Positions 4,769 through 7,676 of a stretch of DNA of 7,676 nucleotides are shown piece by piece. The stretch comes from Candidatus Wolframiiraptor sp. GTDB lineage: Archaea > Thermoproteota > Nitrososphaeria_A > Caldarchaeales > Wolframiiraptoraceae. The stretch is from assembly GCA_003660635.1 (NCBI GenBank), contig QMUP01000034.1, positions 1 to 7,676 on the forward strand. The letters are read 5' to 3'. Below the pieces are notes generated by a model, which did no database searches, had not been told where the DNA came from, and was given only the letters and a program-made list of their open reading frames with translations. Both the position numbers and the translations under genes were made by a program. Position 1 is the stretch's first letter. Every line of letters begins with the position of its first letter.

Positions 4769-5734
4769 CTAGATTAACTTCTTTAGATCTATATCGACGA
4801 TCCTATTCCGTTCCATTGACTCGAGCATCGCTTCGGCTATTGCAACAGCCTTTAATCCGTCTATCGCGTCAGCTAGGGGTTTCTGTCTTTTCTTGATGCA
4901 TTCGATGAAGTGTTTTAACTCGAGTTTTAGGGGTTCGCCCTGTTTTATTATGGGTTCGATTACGACGTCCGCTTTTTCTAATGAAACCTCCTGCGTCAGG
5001 AATTTTATCGATAAGACTCCCTCACTCCCCGTAATCTGCATCTCCCTCTTCTTCCTCGGGGTTAACCAATTAGCCTCGATGAACGCTACCTTTGATTCGT
5101 CTTCGAGGGTCAAGATTGCCTGGACATGATCGTCTAAATGGTGCCTCTGCCTCCCTCCCCTGGCATAAACTTGGGTTGGATCCTGCTTAAAGATGAACCT
5201 CACGAGGTCTATGTCGTGAATGGCTGTATCCTTGATCACCCCGACGTCCCCAATCCTCTGAGGCCACCACCCGATTCGCCTTCCATGAGACATGATCACG
5301 TCCCCTATTTCACCCGCTTCGAGTAGTTGAACTGCCTTATTGACCGCTGGATTAAATCTCTCGATAAAACCAGTCATGACCAGTTTATTGTTAGACTTCA
5401 TGGAGTCAATTATCTTAAAGCATTCATTAACCGTGGATGCTAGGGGTTTCTCCACGAATACGTCTAAACCCGATTCCAAGGCCATCACGGCGCATTCCGC
5501 GTGAGTAACGGATGGAGTGCAGATGGTCACGGCTTGGAGATCTTCTTTCTTTAACATTTCCCTGAGGTCTGTATAGAATTTCTTGATGCCAAAGTATTTG
5601 GCCAGCGATTCTGCGCGTTCCCGATTGACATCACATATGGCTTCAACGGGAAGCCCCAATTCCTTTAACACTCGGAGATGATTTCTACCCCAAAAACCCA
5701 CGCCCACTACTCCGATTTTAGGGTCCGCGCCCAA
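4769..5734 (-). CDS. Gfo/Idh/MocA family oxidoreductase, probable UDP-sugar 3-dehydrogenase
   Basis: A 321-aa NAD(P)-dependent dehydrogenase. The Rossmann motif is GVVGVGFWGRNHL (8-20), with Asp35 at the end of the second strand favouring NAD. The family signature VEKPLA (94-99) supplies the likely catalytic Lys96, and DTAIHDIDLVRF (169-180) the conserved His173. The C-terminal alpha/beta domain (about 122-321) is complete. Archaeal and bacterial relatives of this shape (WbpB-like and methanococcal UDP-GlcNAc 3-dehydrogenase) oxidise C3 of UDP-GlcNAc or its uronic acid to make diaminosugars; that substrate is inferred from similarity and from the nearby UDP-sugar transferase. The start must be TTG 5734, because an in-frame TGA lies three codons upstream and any later start would remove the first strand. 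It sits 33 bp after the small membrane protein. Confidence 0.85.
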   Translation of the reverse strand: MGADPKIGVVGVGFWGRNHLRVLKELGLPVEAICDVNRERAESLAKYFGIKKFYTDLREMLKKEDLQAVTICTPSVTHAECAVMALESGLDVFVEKPLASTVNECFKIIDSMKSNNKLVMTGFIERFNPAVNKAVQLLEAGEIGDVIMSHGRRIGWWPQRIGDVGVIKDTAIHDIDLVRFIFKQDPTQVYARGGRQRHHLDDHVQAILTLEDESKVAFIEANWLTPRKKREMQITGSEGVLSIKFLTQEVSLEKADVVIEPIIKQGEPLKLELKHFIECIKKRQKPLADAIDGLKAVAIAEAMLESMERNRIVDIDLKKLI

Positions 5735-5767
5735 TTCAGCTCAAAGTTTCTGGATTCGTGGCGGCTC

Positions 5768-6019
5768 TTAAGTTTCCTCTTTCTTCAATAGGATTCTATA
5801 AAGCCAGAATTTGGTAAGATTATACCAGATGGCTATCCAGCCTCCCGCTATCGCTAGACCTATGAGAACCCTCAGAACGCTCATGAAAACCGTTGCCTGC
5901 GAATATTCTAAAGTGTAGAATATCGTTACGGCGGTAATGTAGCTAACCACGAGAAACGTCGCCCATACTATTGTTAGGAGGCAGAGCACGCTTCCGAGAT
6001 TTTTCCATAGACCCATCAC
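5768..6019 (-). CDS. Small two-helix membrane protein, unknown function
   Basis: An 83-aa membrane protein that I cannot assign to a family. Two hydrophobic segments are clear, about 9-35 (VLCLLTIVWATFLVVSYITA) and about 47-69 (VLRVLIGLAIAGGWIAIWY), joined by a short loop YTLEYSQAT. It ends in a basic then acidic tail, RILLKKEET, so both ends may be cytosolic under the positive-inside rule. The frame opens with GTG (6019) overlapping the transferase stop by four bases; ATG at 6016 shares only one base with it and is equally good, with GAGGGGG upstream in either case. The tight coupling to the sugar-phosphate transferase suggests a partner or accessory of that membrane enzyme, but this is inference. 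Downstream is the Gfo/Idh gene. Confidence 0.72.
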   Translation of the reverse strand: MMGLWKNLGSVLCLLTIVWATFLVVSYITAVTIFYTLEYSQATVFMSVLRVLIGLAIAGGWIAIWYNLTKFWLYRILLKKEET

Positions 6020-6987
6020 AGGGCCCCCTCAATGAATAAGAGGTCTGTGATTAAACCGAGAAATGCCGTGAAGAGGGAGATTATGGCCATCGCATATACG
6101 GCGCTTCGTTCATCCACCTTAGCCTTGGCGCAGAGCATTCTCAGCAGGGTTATGGGGGCATCGCTTTCTTCGGAAGCCGTTAGGAGGTTATTTTCCATTT
6201 TTAGTGGTCTACTCTTGAACTTTTTCGCCGACTTTATCCCTCCAAGCGAGAATATTATGTGCATCTCGTTCATTATCTGCGGTAGGAGCGCTATTATCGC
6301 AGCTATCTCGATCCTCCCTACGATTGCCATAGATGCGATTGCGGCGCCCACGAATAGGCTTCCAGAATTTCCTGAAAAAACCTTTGCGGGATACTTGTTA
6401 TAGGGTATGAAGGCTAGGAGGGATGCGAGGAATATGGCCGACAAGATTAGCGCCTGGTAGTTGCCCCTGAGATAAAAGATCACCATGCTCATTGCGAAGA
6501 ATGGGAGAGATGTTAGGGCCATCGAGCCATTCAAGACATCTATACTGTTCACCGCGTTACATACTATCGGATAGGACAGGAGGATCATGATCGGGTAAAC
6601 CCTATAAAGCCTTGTTTTACCTAGAAAGGGTATCACGGGTCTCGGGACAAATGTCCCAGCCAAAAGAATTGGTAGGGATGAAAGCACCAGTAATAGAGGC
6701 TTTAGCTTCGGATTTATCTCCTCTCTAAAGTCTTCGACAAAGCCTATGGCCGCGGCGATCAAACACGAAAGAGAGACGACCCCAGCAAGGACCCCGCCTC
6801 CCAAGCTGAAGTTTAACAGGAGACCGATAACGGCTCCGAGGGTTATCGCCAGTCCTCCGGTCTTCGGCACGAGTGGCTTCCACGGCTTATGGATGTCTAT
6901 TCCCGAGATTCCGAGAGAGGACCCGAGTTTTATAACCAGAGGCGTGGTGAGAAAAGTGACTATGAACGCTGTTAAGACCTCGAGCAT
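6016..6987 (-). CDS. MraY/DPAGT1-type polyprenyl-phosphate sugar-1-phosphate transferase (AglH-like)
   Basis: A 323-aa polytopic membrane enzyme of glycosyltransferase family 4. Members transfer HexNAc-1-phosphate from a UDP-sugar to a polyprenyl or dolichyl phosphate, the first step of lipid-linked glycan assembly. Family landmarks in order are GIDIHKPWKPLVPKTGGLAI (29-48), AAAIGFVEDF (78-87), CNAVNSIDVLNGSMAL (143-158), PAKVFSGNSGSLFVGAAIA (200-218) and MHIIFSLGG (242-250), with about ten hydrophobic helices between them. Two usual acidic positions differ: the DD pair is Glu85-Asp86, and the Asp of the GDxGS motif is Asn207. The sugar specificity is not readable. The ATG 6987 has a TATA-like CTTTTATC about 29 bp upstream and no ribosome site, so it is probably leaderless and the first gene of the four-gene cluster. 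Confidence 0.85.
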   Translation of the reverse strand: MLEVLTAFIVTFLTTPLVIKLGSSLGISGIDIHKPWKPLVPKTGGLAITLGAVIGLLLNFSLGGGVLAGVVSLSCLIAAAIGFVEDFREEINPKLKPLLLVLSSLPILLAGTFVPRPVIPFLGKTRLYRVYPIMILLSYPIVCNAVNSIDVLNGSMALTSLPFFAMSMVIFYLRGNYQALILSAIFLASLLAFIPYNKYPAKVFSGNSGSLFVGAAIASMAIVGRIEIAAIIALLPQIMNEMHIIFSLGGIKSAKKFKSRPLKMENNLLTASEESDAPITLLRMLCAKAKVDERSAVYAMAIISLFTAFLGLITDLLFIEGAL

Positions 6988-7011
6988 CCCAGAAAAAGGA
7001 ACTCTAATCGA

Positions 7012-7019
7012 GATAAAAG
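7012..7019. promoter_or_regulatory. Shared TATA-like element between divergent genes
   Basis: The element ATAAAAGC (CTTTTAT on the minus strand) is the only clear TATA-like sequence between the transferase and the acyl-CoA dehydrogenase. It is centred about 29 bp from the transferase ATG on the minus strand. On the plus strand a start near 7042 would give the dehydrogenase a leader of about 21 bases that includes GGAG. Both genes may therefore use this one site. Confidence 0.4.
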
Positions 7020-7062
7020 CATTATGAAAACACTAATCAAGGGCTTTACGTGGAGACTTTAC

Positions 7063-7676
7063 ATGCTGAAACTCTTAGAAGATTTGAGAAACTTTGAGCT
7101 GAAATTCCGGGAGGAGCATCTCAAGTTTCTGAGGATGGCTAGAGAATTTGCAGAAGGAGAGGTGGAGGAATTCTCGAAGGAGATTGAGGAGAGAGGGGAG
7201 ATCCCCGAGAGGTTATTAAGAAGAGTGGGAGAACTCGGGTTCTTCGGCATAACAATACCAAGAGAGTTTGGAGGATTGGGGAGCGATCTCCTCTCATTGA
7301 CCCTTGTACTCGAGGAGATTAGTAAAATATCAATCGCCGTCGGATTCATGATACTCGTACCATACCTCTTCACCACGCCATTAACCATATTCGGATCCCA
7401 AAAACAGAAAAAGGAATATCTCCCTATGATAGCTTCTGGAAGAAGTTATGCCGCCCATGCAGCGACGGAACCCACGGCGGGAAGCGATCTTTCTGGGATA
7501 AGAACGGTTGCTAGACCTCTGGGAGGTGAATGGATTATTGAGGGAGTTAAGAGGTTTGTTTCATGCGCTAAGCTAGCCGATTATTTCATCGTCTTAGCAC
7601 GTGTTGAGGAAATCAATGCAGATCCTAGGAAACAGTTGACCTTCTTCATAGTTAATCGCGATGCCGCGGGATTGGA
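7063..7676 (+). CDS. Acyl-CoA dehydrogenase, 3' partial
   Basis: The first 204 residues of a flavoprotein that oxidises acyl-CoA to trans-2-enoyl-CoA and passes electrons to ETF. The N-terminal helical domain is typical: MAREFAEGEVEEFSKEIEE (25-43), LLRRVGELGFFGITIPREFG (51-70). The hallmark ATEPTAGSDLSGIRT (134-148) is followed by the beta-domain WIIEGVKRFVSCAKLADYF (157-175), which lines the FAD. The C-terminal domain, including the catalytic base that could show substrate class, lies beyond the window. ATG 7063 is preferred because GGAG (7052-7055) is seven bases upstream. The in-frame ATG 7024 adds 13 residues, has no ribosome site and would lie ahead of the predicted transcript start. 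It is transcribed away from the glycan cluster and is unrelated to it in function. Confidence 0.92.
   Translation, partial: MLKLLEDLRNFELKFREEHLKFLRMAREFAEGEVEEFSKEIEERGEIPERLLRRVGELGFFGITIPREFGGLGSDLLSLTLVLEEISKISIAVGFMILVPYLFTTPLTIFGSQKQKKEYLPMIASGRSYAAHAATEPTAGSDLSGIRTVARPLGGEWIIEGVKRFVSCAKLADYFIVLARVEEINADPRKQLTFFIVNRDAAGL

Noticed and set aside
4221..5326. Three plus-strand frames (4221-4499, 4893-5129, 5138-5326)
   Set aside because: They lie entirely antisense to mtnA and the Gfo/Idh gene, both of which show strong motifs.
6032..7027. Plus-strand frames 6032-6403 and 6746-7027
   Set aside because: They are antisense shadows of the membrane transferase, rich in residues expected from reversing hydrophobic codons.
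7059..7388. 109-codon minus-strand frame
   Set aside because: It is a Ser/Asn/Leu-rich mirror of the acyl-CoA dehydrogenase coding strand.
1..7676. CRISPR array, insertion sequence or defence island
   Set aside because: No regularly spaced repeats, transposase, terminal inverted repeats or nuclease/helicase genes were found.

Overview
The window looks archaeal. It opens with the end of a transcription factor S gene, an archaeal-type zinc ribbon protein. Several genes have a TATA-like box about 26-33 bp before the start codon and little or no leader, and both tRNA genes lack an encoded CCA end. The tRNA-Arg(TCG), the GfcR-like HTH/phosphoribosyltransferase-type regulator, DUF211 and the polyprenyl-phosphate sugar-phosphate transferase all fit this. 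The gene content would suit the TACK part of the archaea, but the sequence alone does not fix the lineage. The region is gene-dense: three convergent gene pairs overlap at their 3' ends.

Layout. Positions 1-877 hold the TFS end (+) and a convergent HTH regulator with a degenerate phosphoribosyltransferase fold (-). Positions 1030-1257 hold two convergent tRNA genes, Arg(TCG) on + and Ser(GCT) on -. Positions 1408-2488 hold a promoter with a 12-bp palindrome and a 347-aa regulator with two helix-turn-helix units. Positions 2485-2660 hold an unlisted 47-aa, one-helix membrane microprotein (-) with its own well-spaced TATA box. Positions 2697-2863 hold a structured GC-rich stretch and an inverted-repeat-rich promoter. 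Positions 2864-3732 are a two-gene operon, DUF211 plus a VIT1/CCC1-type membrane transporter. Positions 3707-6987 form a four-gene minus-strand cluster: MraY/DPAGT1-type transferase, small two-helix membrane protein, Gfo/Idh/MocA sugar-nucleotide dehydrogenase and methylthioribose-1-phosphate isomerase. Positions 7063-7676 are the start of an acyl-CoA dehydrogenase (+) that runs off the window.

How the genes fit together. The transferase and the Gfo/Idh enzyme suggest assembly of a lipid-linked, modified amino-sugar glycan, as in archaeal N-glycosylation; the two-helix protein between them is an unstudied candidate partner. MtnA seems to be a metabolic passenger (methionine salvage). The DUF211-VIT pair points to divalent-metal handling. 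Items most worth a second look are the altered acidic residues in the transferase, the GTTAA repeat array at the DUF211-VIT promoter, the possible structured RNA just upstream, the tandem regulator with its palindrome, and the microprotein.
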